Origin: Candidatus Omnitrophota bacterium
GTDB lineage: Bacteria > Hinthialibacterota > Hinthialibacteria > Hinthialibacterales > Hinthialibacteraceae
Assembly (NCBI GenBank): GCA_013177805.1
Contig: JABLXU010000013.1
Location: 1 to 64,000, forward strand
Reading direction: 5' to 3'
Length of the DNA: 64,000 bases
Positions 1 to 7,993 of this stretch are shown here, in pieces. Below the pieces are notes generated by a model that was not told the origin of the DNA, did not search any database, and saw nothing but the letters and a program-made list of their open reading frames with translations. Position 1 is the stretch's first letter. Every line of letters starts with the position of its first letter. The position numbers and the translations under genes were made by a program.

Positions 1-997
1 GGCCGGGGATAATCAGATAATACAACGCGATCCCCGCCAGCCAGGCCCAAACCAGAATCCGGTTGGGAAAGTGAAAACCCACCCGCCACAGTCCGGTGAG
101 AAACGGAATCAAGCCCGCGTAGATCAGGATATCGAAACCGAAGCGGGTGAAGATCAACCGCCGCCAGAATCCGGGATTCAGGTAGACCGCCAGCAGGTTC
201 TCCCGCCATGAGAATCCCTTGAAATGCCACATGAAGGTGGCCCCGCTTTTAAGAAAAAACGTATGCGCGTGCGAGTACCATATGACCATGGGAATCAGCA
301 CGCCGGCCGCGTAGAGCCAAACGGGAAGGGAGGCCGCCAACCGGGTGCCATAACGCCGGTAGAAGACCCAGCCGAGCGGCAGCGCCATCAGCAGGCAGGG
401 CGGTTTGAGCAGTACACCCAACGCCAGCGCCGCGCCCGAGGCGGGCAGCCACCGGTTTTGGTTTTCTCTTTCCCAGCGGAGCAAAAACGCGAGGGAGGAT
501 GTGGAGAGAAAAACCATCATCATGTCCGGCTGGAAGGTCCGGCCGTAATAAATCGAAAGCGGGGCGGCCGCAAACAACGCGGCGGCAAAAACACCCGCCA
601 GCGGATGGCCCAGTTGCCGTCCGATGTCCCACAGCGCCCAGGCCACACCGCCCGAACAGAGGATGGTGACCAACCGTCCCCAGACTTCGTTGGGGCCGAA
701 TCCGCGGTAAAGGGCGGCCACCAAATAGGAATAAAACGGAAACTCCATCTCCGCCTGCCCGCGCGGGCCGCACCAATCGATTTCCGGTTCCCAGAACGGC
801 AGGCGGTCTTCGTAATAATTCCGGGTGATGGCGGCAGTCTCGGTTTGCCGCCAGGCGTTCATGTCGTACAGGGGATTGGTGACGCCATACAAGCGAAACG
901 CCAGCGTGAAGAGCCAAACAACGAAGAAAAGACGGCGGCAGGCCGCGAGGGAAACCGCGGGCTCGTGCCGCAATCGAACCGGATGGGGAAAAGGCAT
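1..997 (-). CDS. GT-C (GT39/ArnT-like) glycosyltransferase, C-terminus cut by window edge
   Basis: An open frame on the minus strand runs without a stop from an ATG at 997 to the window edge, giving about 332 residues. The product is a polytopic membrane protein with hydrophobic helices from about residue 23 onward. Near residue 45 it has YDMNAWRQTETAAI followed by RNYYE, which matches the first periplasmic loop of GT39/PMT-type transferases; these use polyprenyl-phosphate sugars to modify proteins or lipids. The start is supported by GGAG 12 nt upstream; an in-frame TGA lies at 1061-1063. The C-terminal soluble part is missing because the window ends. The acceptor cannot be told from sequence. 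It could equally belong to an ArnT-like lipid-modifying branch. Confidence 0.8.
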   Translation of the reverse strand, partial: MPFPHPVRLRHEPAVSLAACRRLFFVVWLFTLAFRLYGVTNPLYDMNAWRQTETAAITRNYYEDRLPFWEPEIDWCGPRGQAEMEFPFYSYLVAALYRGFGPNEVWGRLVTILCSGGVAWALWDIGRQLGHPLAGVFAAALFAAAPLSIYYGRTFQPDMMMVFLSTSSLAFLLRWERENQNRWLPASGAALALGVLLKPPCLLMALPLGWVFYRRYGTRLAASLPVWLYAAGVLIPMVIWYSHAHTFFLKSGATFMWHFKGFSWRENLLAVYLNPGFWRRLIFTRFGFDILIYAGLIPFLTGLWRVGFHFPNRILVWAWLAGIALYYLIIPG

Positions 998-1060
998 CAG
1001 GAATTCACTCCAACACAGGCAAGACGGGACCGGTTCCACGCGTCCCGGATATACGCCGGA

Positions 1061-2014
1061 TCAGGCTTTGCAAAGCCATTCATAAAAGGAACCGCTGAAT
1101 TTTTCAAGGATGGAAGAGCGGAGGGTGGGCCCAATGGGCTGGTCTTCGGCGTGCTGGATCTGATCCGGCGTCTCGATGTTTTCCAGGATATCTTGGAGGA
1201 AGCAGGCGGCTTCGCCGATCATTCCGCATTCCTCCCGCAGAACGGCAATCTGCCCCCGCAAAGAGTCCTCGATTTGCTGGATGACTAGGCCATTCAGTTT
1301 TCCTTGGATTTTAGGAATCTCCACCCCCCGCTTGCGGATGGCGTCCAAGAGTTGCATGAGCGATTTCAAGTCGTAGGGATTGATCGAGAGGGGATCGGAT
1401 TGCAATTGGGCCAACATGACATCGTTCAGATACGAACAAAGCCGTTCCAGCAACTCCGCCTCGCATTGATAAATCGTCTGCTGGGCCTCCAAAAATTTCA
1501 CCAGCTCTTCCAGATACCCAGAAACCAGCGGCTGGACGGCCGCGTAATCAGGAAGCCCCGTATCCAGAAATTGCAGCAGTTTTTTCTTGATTTCATGAGC
1601 GTGGACCAGGTGTTTCGGGCAACCGTCTTCTTGCCTCCGGAGGATTTCCGAGTAATGGCCGCGTTCGGTCACCCCGAAATGATCATAGCGGGTCACGAAC
1701 AAAAAGTAGCAGATCTTTTTGGAACAACCAAGCGAATGGAGGCTGTCATGATAACAAGCCAGGTCGCTGGTGGTGAGGTAAGCGGGCAGGAGATCGGAGT
1801 CTTCGAGTTGGGAAGATTGCAGGTTCTGAATCCGCTGGGAGAAGATCTTGTGCTTGGCTGACCGGCGGAACACGATTTCGATGTTGTCGAGCAGCAGCTT
1901 GCCGTTTGGGGTTTGCCGGATTGCTTTCCGCGGATCTTCTTCCTGGGAGATTTGCCCGTATTCCGCCAGCAGATCCTCGATGAGTTGTTCCGCCGCCTGC
2001 ATGTAGCCTTTCAT
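1061..2014 (-). CDS. Unknown 317-aa protein, mostly helical
   Basis: I do not recognise this protein. It is predicted soluble, without signal peptide or membrane segment, and looks largely alpha-helical with many charged and Leu-rich stretches. A Cys-rich central part (residues about 85-135) contains LACYHDSLHSLGCSKKICYF and a later GCPKH, so a metal site is possible but no classical zinc-finger spacing is complete. The ATG at 2014 has GGAGAGGAA upstream. It ends 64 bp before the start of the downstream glycosyltransferase on the same strand, so the two may be co-transcribed. Codon usage looks like that of its neighbours, which argues for a real gene. Confidence 0.6.
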   Translation of the reverse strand: MKGYMQAAEQLIEDLLAEYGQISQEEDPRKAIRQTPNGKLLLDNIEIVFRRSAKHKIFSQRIQNLQSSQLEDSDLLPAYLTTSDLACYHDSLHSLGCSKKICYFLFVTRYDHFGVTERGHYSEILRRQEDGCPKHLVHAHEIKKKLLQFLDTGLPDYAAVQPLVSGYLEELVKFLEAQQTIYQCEAELLERLCSYLNDVMLAQLQSDPLSINPYDLKSLMQLLDAIRKRGVEIPKIQGKLNGLVIQQIEDSLRGQIAVLREECGMIGEAACFLQDILENIETPDQIQHAEDQPIGPTLRSSILEKFSGSFYEWLCKA

Positions 2015-2146
2015 CAGTTCGTTCCTCTCCGGATGGGGAATTGAGGCTTGATCCCTATTCAGCGGCCTGCCATGGCATCGAAAAGCGGAAATATTGTAAA
2101 CTACCGGGAGGGGCTTCGGCTAGCTCAAAATTACACAAGCGGATAT

Positions 2147-4477
2147 CTACTTTTTTTTCTTTTTCAGCGCTTCCGCGAAGGCCTCGGCGATCGCGTTGGC
2201 GGGTTTGAACTTGGGATGGGGCTGCTTTTCCCTTGAATCACGCGAACCTTTGGAAGCGGACTCCGGGGATTTCGCGGAGGATCTTCTCTTGTCCTCGGCG
2301 CGGTCCTCCAGCCGCATGGTGAGCGCGATCCGCTTGCGCGGCAGGTCGACTCCCACCACCTTGACCTTCACCACGTCGCCCGCCTTCACCACATCCCGGG
2401 GATCACGGACATATTGATATGACATAGCCGAAATGTGTACCAGGCCGTCCTGATGCACCCCGACATCCACAAACGCCCCGAAGTTGGTGACGTTGGTCAC
2501 CACGCCTTCGAGAATCATCCCCGGCTGCAGGTCTTCCATCGAGACGATATGGTCCTGGAACACGGCGGTTTTGAATTCAGGCCGGGGATCCCGTCCGGGC
2601 TTTTCCAACTCGGCCAGGATGTCCTTCACCGTGGGCACGCCGAATTGCTCGTCGGCGAACTCCTCCGGCGGGAGCGAGCGCAGGAACGCGGTGTCGCCAA
2701 TCAGCGTCCGGATGTCCTTGCCGCTGGCGGCCACGATGCGCTCCACCACGGGGTAGGCTTCCGGATGCACCGCCGAGGCATCCAGCGGATTGTCCCCGTT
2801 CATGATGCGGAGAAAGCCGGCCGCCTGCTCGAAGGTCTTCTCGCCCAAGCGGGGGACTTTCTTTAACTCCAGGCGGTTTTTGAACGGCCCGTTCTGGTTG
2901 CGGTATTCCACGATGTTGCGGGCCAGCGATTGATTCAATCCCGCCACGTAGGTCAGCAGCGAAACCGACGCGGTGTTCACGTCCACCCCCACGGCGTTGA
3001 CGCAATCCTCCACCACGTTGGCCAGGGCGCGGCCGAGCAGGGTCTGGCTGACGTCATGCTGATACTGCCCCACGCCGATCGACTTGGGATCGATCTTCAC
3101 CAGCTCGGCCAGCGGATCCTGGAGCCGCCGCCCGATCGACACCGCCCCGCGCAGCGAGACATCCAGATCGGGAAATTCCTTCGCCGCCAGTTCCGAGGCT
3201 GAATACACCGACGCCCCCGCTTCGGACACCACCAGCTTGGTCAGGTTCAACTCTGGATGGCGTTTCATCAGGTCGTGGACCAGTTTGTCTGTTTCGCGCG
3301 ACGCCGTGCCGTTGCCGATGCTGATGAGCTCGATCCGGTGTCGGCGGCACATCTCCGCCAGCGTGGCGATCGACTCGTCCCACGCGTTGCGCGGCTCGTG
3401 CGGGTAGATGGTCGCCTTCTCGACGAGCTGGCCGGTCCCATCCAGCGCCGCCACCTTGACCCCCGTCCGCAGGCCGGGATCCAGGCCCAAGGCCGGGCGC
3501 GGACCGGCGGGCGCGGCCAGCAGCAGATCGCGCAGGTTGTGGGCGAACACCCGGATCGCCTCCTCTTCCGCCGCCTTCCACAGGCGCATCTTCAGGTCCA
3601 CGTCCAGGTGATTGAAGATCCGCACCTTCCACGCCCAGCGGACGGTTTCCCGCAGCCAGGCGTCCGCGGGCCGCCCCTGGTCCTCGATCCCCTTGTGCCG
3701 GGCAATCATTTCCTGACACAGGGCAACCTCCTTGCGCTCCGCCGCCTCCGCGTCGCGTTCGAGGGACAGGGTGAGTTGCAACACCCCTTCGTTGCGGCCC
3801 CGGAACAAGGCCAGCGCCCGGTGCGACGGGATCTTTTTGAGATCCTCCTGGTAGTCGAAATAATCCGAGAACTTGGCGCCCTCGATCTCTTTCCCCTCGA
3901 TCACCTTCGACCGCAGCACGGCGTTTTCCCACACCGTTTCGCGCAGATTGCCGATCAGCTCGGCGTCTTCGGCGAACTCCTCCATCAGGATCTGCCGCGC
4001 GCCCTCGAGGGCCGCCGCCGCGTCCTCCACCTTCTTTTCGGGATCGATATACTTCGCCGCTTCTGCTTCCGGAACCAGCGTGGGATCGGCCAGCAGGTCA
4101 TGGGCCAGAGGCTCCAGTCCGGCCTCGCGCGCGATCTGGGCCTTGGTGCGCCGCTTGGGTTTGAAGGGCAGATATAGATCTTCCAGGCGGGTTTTGGTGT
4201 CCGCTTCTTGAATGGCGGTTTGGAGCTCGGGTGTGAGCTTGCCTTGCTCTTCGATGCTTTTCAGAATGACGACCCGCCGCTCGTCCAGCTCGCGCAGATA
4301 CCGTAACCGCTCTTCCAGCGCGCGCAGTTGCGTGTCATCCAGTCCGCCGGTCACTTCCTTGCGGTAGCGCGCGATAAAGGGAACCGTGGCCCCCTCGTCC
4401 AGCAGCCGGACCGCCGCCTCGACCTGCTTCTCCTGAACTGCCAATTCGTCCGCGATGCGTGTTTCAATGCTTTTCAT
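2147..4477 (-). CDS. tex: Tex-family RNA-binding transcription accessory protein
   Basis: At 776 aa this matches the normal Tex length. The order of parts is typical: N-terminal helical region with the [16 protein letters not shown] signature (about residues 33-48), a YqgF/RuvX RNase H-like core ([20 protein letters not shown] near residue 325), a helix-hairpin-helix segment ([20 protein letters not shown] near 505), and a C-terminal S1 domain ([20 protein letters not shown] near 645). The last 40 residues are a Lys/Ser-rich tail ending in poly-Lys. Tex binds nucleic acid and influences transcription and translation; its exact role varies between species. It is not in an obvious operon. Confidence 0.96.
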   Translation of the reverse strand: MKSIETRIADELAVQEKQVEAAVRLLDEGATVPFIARYRKEVTGGLDDTQLRALEERLRYLRELDERRVVILKSIEEQGKLTPELQTAIQEADTKTRLEDLYLPFKPKRRTKAQIAREAGLEPLAHDLLADPTLVPEAEAAKYIDPEKKVEDAAAALEGARQILMEEFAEDAELIGNLRETVWENAVLRSKVIEGKEIEGAKFSDYFDYQEDLKKIPSHRALALFRGRNEGVLQLTLSLERDAEAAERKEVALCQEMIARHKGIEDQGRPADAWLRETVRWAWKVRIFNHLDVDLKMRLWKAAEEEAIRVFAHNLRDLLLAAPAGPRPALGLDPGLRTGVKVAALDGTGQLVEKATIYPHEPRNAWDESIATLAEMCRRHRIELISIGNGTASRETDKLVHDLMKRHPELNLTKLVVSEAGASVYSASELAAKEFPDLDVSLRGAVSIGRRLQDPLAELVKIDPKSIGVGQYQHDVSQTLLGRALANVVEDCVNAVGVDVNTASVSLLTYVAGLNQSLARNIVEYRNQNGPFKNRLELKKVPRLGEKTFEQAAGFLRIMNGDNPLDASAVHPEAYPVVERIVAASGKDIRTLIGDTAFLRSLPPEEFADEQFGVPTVKDILAELEKPGRDPRPEFKTAVFQDHIVSMEDLQPGMILEGVVTNVTNFGAFVDVGVHQDGLVHISAMSYQYVRDPRDVVKAGDVVKVKVVGVDLPRKRIALTMRLEDRAEDKRRSSAKSPESASKGSRDSREKQPHPKFKPANAIAEAFAEALKKKKK

Positions 4478-4761
4478 ACGCTTGATTGTCCCTCACCGTC
4501 GGCATCTCATCCCCTCGGGGAAACGGCATCCATTGTATTCCAAACCTGGGGGAATCAAGGGAGCGGAGGGAGGTGGGAATTCCCCACTTCGGATTCGGAA
4601 TAAAGGTACACAGAAACAAGAAACGCCCTCAGCGGCTTGAGGTGTTATGCAAGCAAGATGTGTGTGTCGGATTGCTATGTGTGGCTCACCAGGAAAATAC
4701 GTACTTTTTTAGGAGGTGTGATCGATATCCAAATGGACAGACCCGAAAGGTCCACCCCAAT

Positions 4762-4795
4762 CCCCTCTCCTTCTGGGAGAGGGCCAGGGTGAGGG
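4762..4795 (+). repeat. REP-like element, family A
   Basis: First of about fifteen copies in the window. The unit is a hairpin with arms CCCTCTCC(C/T) and GGGAGAGGG around a 3-nt loop, then two to three variable bases and the tail AGGGTGAGGG. Copies lie only between genes, in both orientations. No REP-associated transposase (RAYT) is in the window. Confidence 0.85.
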
Positions 4796-4817
4796 AATCT
4801 TATGAGGTACATTGGCA

Positions 4818-4840
4818 GGGGCGGACCTATATGTCCGCCC
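4818..4840. repeat. Hairpin repeat, family B (GGGCGGACC...GTCCGCCC)
   Basis: Inverted repeat with arms GGGGCGGAC and GTCCGCCC, 22 bp after the family A element. The same A-then-B order recurs at 35917-35984, so the two families can form a composite. Other B-type copies are at 35961, 41582 and 62660. Confidence 0.75.
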
Positions 4841-5051
4841 GATTCGCATCGGATATCTTTTTTACCATTTTGTACACGTCTCTAAGATAAATCCTAAATA
4901 TCGGATTAATTATCTTTTCATTATTCCGTCCTTTTTTGGATACTGTTCGTATTAGTGATTAGGTGGCGTGATCAGCTGGCGCTTGGAAAGTAGACCAACG
5001 GTTTTTCAGCGGTCCATGAGGAGAGGAATGGGGTGAGGTCTTTGGTCTGGC

Positions 5052-5591
5052 ATGTTCGAAAAGCAACCGGTCCTCGAGGAAATCATTCGCCTGACAGGCC
5101 CGGAGGCCGTGAAGCGGGCAAACGAAATCCTGGGTGAATGCGCGGAGACCGAGGATATCGTCCAGGAAGCATTTATAAAAGTATATAAAAGACTGCTTCG
5201 GGATGAATGCATCCGCCATCCCCGCACCTACTTTTTTCGTGTACTCAAAAATCTATACGCGGATTACCGGAGGCAAAGCAGAATCACGGCGCCGGATAGC
5301 GTCCTCACCCCGCGGAGCGATCCAGCTCCCTCGCCCCGGGAACGCATGATCGAGGCGGAGGAGGAAGGATATCTACGGCATTGCGTCGATCGTTTGCCTC
5401 TTAATCAAGGGAAAGCATTGATTCTCTACCACTTCGAGAGAAAAACGTATCGCGAAATCGCCCGGGAAATTGGAAAAACGGAAAAAGCCGTCGAATGCCT
5501 GCTGGCCAAAGCCCGAAAGCGGTTACGGAAAATTTTGGAAAAAGAGAGGGTTTTAGCGGAGGTTTGGCGTCTATTAGATAAAGTTCTTTAA
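5052..5591 (+). CDS. ECF-like RNA polymerase sigma factor
   Basis: This 179-aa protein has region 2 (AETEDIVQEAFIKVYKRL, residues about 31-48, then the DYRRQSR segment of 2.4 near 73) and region 4 (LPLNQGKALILYHFERKTYR followed by EIAREIGKTEKAVECLLAKA, residues about 115-155). An in-frame TGA shortly upstream fixes the start at or after 5052, so region 2.1 is shorter than in most ECF factors. It would redirect RNA polymerase to a specific promoter set. No recognisable anti-sigma factor follows. Instead a possible 43-codon frame starts 3 nt after its stop and a Cys-rich exported protein lies downstream. The coding sequence is more AT-rich than most neighbours. Confidence 0.9.
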   Translation: MFEKQPVLEEIIRLTGPEAVKRANEILGECAETEDIVQEAFIKVYKRLLRDECIRHPRTYFFRVLKNLYADYRRQSRITAPDSVLTPRSDPAPSPRERMIEAEEEGYLRHCVDRLPLNQGKALILYHFERKTYREIAREIGKTEKAVECLLAKARKRLRKILEKERVLAEVWRLLDKVL

Positions 5592-5593
5592 AG

Positions 5594-5725
5594 ATGGAAT
5601 TCGCAGGATTAGAAGGTGTTAGCAAATCATCGGAAATTGATCTATTGAGTAATATTACTAAAGGAGGTGTTTTTTTCGGGAAGCGATCGAAAATCAATCT
5701 GACAGACAAAAATAATCCATTTTAA
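5594..5725 (+). CDS. Possible 43-aa micropeptide after the sigma factor
   Basis: An ATG 3 nt after the sigma-factor stop opens a 43-codon frame ending at TAA 5723-5725. The peptide begins MEFAGLEGVSKSSEID and ends KINLTDKNNPF; it has no membrane segment. The upstream Shine-Dalgarno is weak, so translation would depend on coupling to the sigma gene. It resembles nothing I know. It could be a small anti-sigma or leader peptide, or chance. Confidence 0.35.
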   Translation: MEFAGLEGVSKSSEIDLLSNITKGGVFFGKRSKINLTDKNNPF

Positions 5726-5734
5726 GGAGGTTGT

Positions 5735-5767
5735 ATGAATGGATATTGGATGGCATTCATGAAATAA
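5735..5767 (+). CDS. Possible 10-aa peptide with a perfect Shine-Dalgarno
   Basis: AAGGAGG at 5724-5730 is followed 4 nt later by ATG 5735 and a ten-codon frame, MNGYWMAFMK, then TAA. The ribosome site overlaps the stop of the 43-codon frame before it. The quality of the SD is the only evidence; the peptide may be a leader or the SD may be fortuitous. Confidence 0.25.
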   Translation: MNGYWMAFMK

Positions 5768-5879
5768 AAGGGATTGTAACTATTTACCGGTTTGCAGTAA
5801 AACCTTCGAGCGCCAACGGCGCAGCATGAGTGTAGCCCAGTGCGTAAGCCCTGGAAAAGATAAAAGAATAGTAATTAAT

Positions 5880-5913
5880 CCCCTCTCCCTTTGGGAGAGG
5901 GTTAGGGTGAGGG
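5880..5913 (+). repeat. REP-like element, family A
   Basis: Hairpin CCCTCTCCC/GGGAGAGGG with tail AGGGTGAGGG, extended by AAGCCCTGAAAGGGC. A decayed copy near 54382 has a related extension (AAACCTTGAAAGGGTGC), so the full family unit may be longer than the common core. Confidence 0.85.
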
Positions 5914-5969
5914 AAGCCCTGAAAGGGCGAAATACATAATATACGTGCAATCGGGTAAACAGTTACGAA

Positions 5970-5991
5970 AATAATATTAGTATATATTATT
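5970..5991. promoter_or_regulatory. AT-rich inverted repeat upstream of the Cys-rich gene
   Basis: Perfect 8-bp arms AATAATAT and ATATTATT flank a 6-bp spacer. The site lies 33 bp upstream of the start codon at 6025, where a promoter or operator is expected. No regulator is assigned. Confidence 0.4.
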
Positions 5992-6024
5992 GAAAAATCA
6001 CGGATCCGAAAGGAGAGTGTGACC

Positions 6025-6267
6025 ATGAGTACCAAAATCCTTGATTACGGGAAGTGGAAAGGATGTTTCTTATTATCAGGCCTCTTTCTTTTCCTTTATG
6101 GCGCTTTTGCTTCGTATGACGTATCCGATTCCTATTCCGAGGGTGCATGCCCATCCTGCTCTTCTCAAGATGTCTGGAAAGATGGCTGTGGTGCATTGAA
6201 TCAATGTGTGGATGCAGTGGTTTTTGAAGAATTGGCTTGTTGCTATGGGGTTAATGACATGGGATAG
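6025..6267 (+). CDS. Small Cys-rich exported protein (possibly truncated by frameshift)
   Basis: The start at ATG 6025 is chosen because AGGAGAG lies 10 nt upstream; a GTG six bases earlier is less likely. The product is 80 aa. Residues about 13-30 (KGCFLLSGLFLFLYGAFAS) form a signal-peptide-like hydrophobic stretch. The mature part is Cys-rich: ACPSCSSQ, then DGCGALNQC, then LACC. I do not recognise the family. The frame stops at 6267 while an overlapping +1 frame (6206-6496) carries more Cys-rich sequence, so this is either an intact small gene or the 5' part of a frameshifted one. It follows the sigma-factor gene and precedes another exported protein on the same strand. Confidence 0.5.
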   Translation: MSTKILDYGKWKGCFLLSGLFLFLYGAFASYDVSDSYSEGACPSCSSQDVWKDGCGALNQCVDAVVFEELACCYGVNDMG

Positions 6268-6496
6268 CCAATGCGCAAGCACCGAGACCCCGGTTTGGAC
6301 GGTTTATTGGACACTAACAGGTACTTGTACGGATCCCAATGTATCAAATTGTCCGGGATCATCTAAACCCAATGGATTCGGAGCTCGATGCTTCAATAAA
6401 GCATCATGGAATTATGTTAGCTATCATGGTTGTGGATTATTGCGATTTCAGTTTGAGGTTTTAATTAATTATGTAAAATGTGGGATACCCGTATAA
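6206..6496 (+). CDS. Overlapping Cys-rich frame, likely continuation of the upstream gene
   Basis: This frame overlaps the previous one by 62 bp in +1 phase. After a Trp-rich start of doubtful reality it reads SQCASTETPVWTVYWTLTG, then CTDPNVSNCPGSS and two further single Cys, which looks like genuine secreted-domain sequence rather than a random frame. Most economically it is the 3' half of one gene with a one-base frameshift somewhere in 6206-6267. Alternatives are a separate gene starting at GTG 6206 or ATG 6212, or programmed frameshifting. I see no good ribosome site for an independent start. Confidence 0.4.
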   Translation: MWMQWFLKNWLVAMGLMTWDSQCASTETPVWTVYWTLTGTCTDPNVSNCPGSSKPNGFGARCFNKASWNYVSYHGCGLLRFQFEVLINYVKCGIPV

Positions 6497-6538
6497 ACAA
6501 AATGAATGAAACCCTTGTATCAGAAAAGGAGTCAGATC

Positions 6539-7486
6539 ATGAGAACCATGATTCTTTCACTGGGTGTTTTGAGCAGCTTGTTAGTTTATCCCGCCTTGGG
6601 GATGGACAACCTGTCGATTGTGGAACTGAAATCCTTGATTGAAAGGGAACTCGGCGGTATTCAAGCATTTGAACTGCAGTATGCGGGAACCATGACGGTT
6701 CCACCGGTTCAAGAGTCCAGCGCGATGTCACCGGAATTTTGCCGGGAACAGATCGCTTCATTGAAGCAAACCTTGGAGAAGCGGAAAGCGGGCCTGTTGA
6801 CACCGGATGAGGCGGTTATGCAAGCGGATATCACGGATGATCAAATCGAGGATTCGATTGCCAAACTCGAGAAAATGATCAGCGGCGGCCTGCAATTCGA
6901 GTCGTATTACGTTTTTTCCTGTCTTGGAAACAAAATGCGGGAGGACGTTTTCCGCGCCAATGATACCACGGGTCATCATTATTATCTGTTCGATGGTGAA
7001 AAAGGATATGTCATTTTCCCCGAGAAAAAGCGGATCGATATTTCACCCGGATTCACGCAACGCTGGCGGCTGCCTGTAACCCGTGGCGGATTTGGCTTCA
7101 ACCTGGATTATTTCACTGGTGAGGGTTTCACGATCACCCGCCTGGATCCTCAGTTCCATGTGATCCAAACTGCGCCGGAGAATGGAAATCCGGGTGAACA
7201 ATTCGCTTTTACATTGCTGCGTGATAACCCGGTCTATTGGGAAAAGGCAGAAGCCCTGAATGAGCAAGGTCAGGTGGTCAAGAGGGTGATTTGTGAAAAC
7301 TTTGATCAGACCGGGCCGGTCTGGGTTCCTCAGGTTATCAAGATTCAGGAACGCCAGGGCATAAACTTCCACGATTCCATTTCCTTGACCCTCGTGTCCG
7401 CCAAGTTCAACGACGCTGAATTTCCGCCGAGATTTTTCGAACTTCCACAAAACGACAACTATGTGACAAAAACCTATAACCGGTAA
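6539..7486 (+). CDS. Exported protein of unknown function, 315 aa
   Basis: AAAAGGAG lies 7 nt upstream of ATG 6539, which is preferred over an in-frame ATG at 6506. Residues 1-21 (MRTMILSLGVLSSLLVYPAL) are a Sec signal peptide. The mature protein has an N-terminal helical part (residues about 55-105, Gln/Glu-rich) and then a beta-rich C-terminal part with alternating aromatic strands such as HHYYLFDGEKGYVIFPEKK. The layout recalls LolA/LppX-like lipoprotein-carrier folds, but there is no sequence signature that proves this. It is the last gene of the sigma-factor island and is followed by a strong terminator. Confidence 0.7.
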   Translation: MRTMILSLGVLSSLLVYPALGMDNLSIVELKSLIERELGGIQAFELQYAGTMTVPPVQESSAMSPEFCREQIASLKQTLEKRKAGLLTPDEAVMQADITDDQIEDSIAKLEKMISGGLQFESYYVFSCLGNKMREDVFRANDTTGHHYYLFDGEKGYVIFPEKKRIDISPGFTQRWRLPVTRGGFGFNLDYFTGEGFTITRLDPQFHVIQTAPENGNPGEQFAFTLLRDNPVYWEKAEALNEQGQVVKRVICENFDQTGPVWVPQVIKIQERQGINFHDSISLTLVSAKFNDAEFPPRFFELPQNDNYVTKTYNR

Positions 7487-7510
7487 AGGGACTCCCGACA
7501 GGAAGAAAAC

Positions 7511-7558
7511 TTCTCCCCTCTCCTATCTCCACCTGAGGAGAGGGGAGAAATATTTTTT
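7511..7558 (+). terminator. Rho-independent terminator
   Basis: Perfect 13-bp stem TTCTCCCCTCTCC (7511-7523) with GGAGAGGGGAGAA (7537-7549), followed by TATTTTTT, 25 bp after the stop of the exported protein. The stem may itself derive from a hairpin repeat. Confidence 0.8.
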
Positions 7559-7620
7559 AAACATCCATCATGGATTGGAGTGATAAGTGCGGGCACCCAG
7601 GTCCACTTCTGCAAAAATAC

Positions 7621-7652
7621 CCTCACCCTGGCCCTCTCCCAGAGGGAGAGGG
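7621..7652 (-). repeat. REP-like element, family A, inverted
   Basis: CCTCACCCT tail complement followed by the CCCTCTCCC/GGGAGAGGG hairpin. Confidence 0.85.
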
Positions 7653-7677
7653 AATTCAAGGCCCTGGCTGTGACCCT

Positions 7678-7817
7678 CCCAGGGCTAAAGCCCTGGGCTA
7701 GATTAAACGCTCAGTGGGCGCTCAAAAACTGTTCTGCATACCAGTCAATAGTTACGTTTGATGAAATGAATACTGTTTATTCAAGAGACAATAGCCCAGG
7801 GCAATGCCCTGGGCTAT
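7678..7817. repeat. Two family C hairpins (CCCAGGG...CCCTGGG)
   Basis: Hairpin 7678-7697 has arms CCCAGGGCT and AGCCCTGGG. Hairpin 7791-7817 is a perfect inverted repeat with arms ATAGCCCAGGGC and GCCCTGGGCTAT around AAT. A decayed relative is at 10561-10585 and further copies are at 34119-34264. Confidence 0.75.
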
Positions 7818-7993
7818 CTTATTTCACGCCTTCGGCGCTTTGAAATCAAATCCGAACAGCGTTTAGCAGAACTTGATCTCCCCCAAAATCATCCTCCGCG
7901 CTCTCCGTGCCTCGGCGGAGAAATCGATCAAGGCTTGCTTGCGCGGGGATGACATTCGCGGGTGACTTGTGGGTAAACGTAAAATCGGCCCCT

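Larger units (their letters stand above)
4478..5051. other. Intergenic region with two hairpin repeats, no gene seen
   Basis: This 574-bp gap between divergently oriented tex and the sigma-factor gene has no convincing coding frame. It holds one REP-like element and one GGGCGGACC hairpin, described separately. The last 200 bp are AT-rich and probably contain the sigma-factor promoter, but I could not pick a clear -35/-10 pair. Confidence 0.6.

Noticed and set aside
224-1288. 354-codon plus-strand frame
   Set aside because: Antisense to the GT39-like transferase, whose membrane helices and signature make it the real gene.
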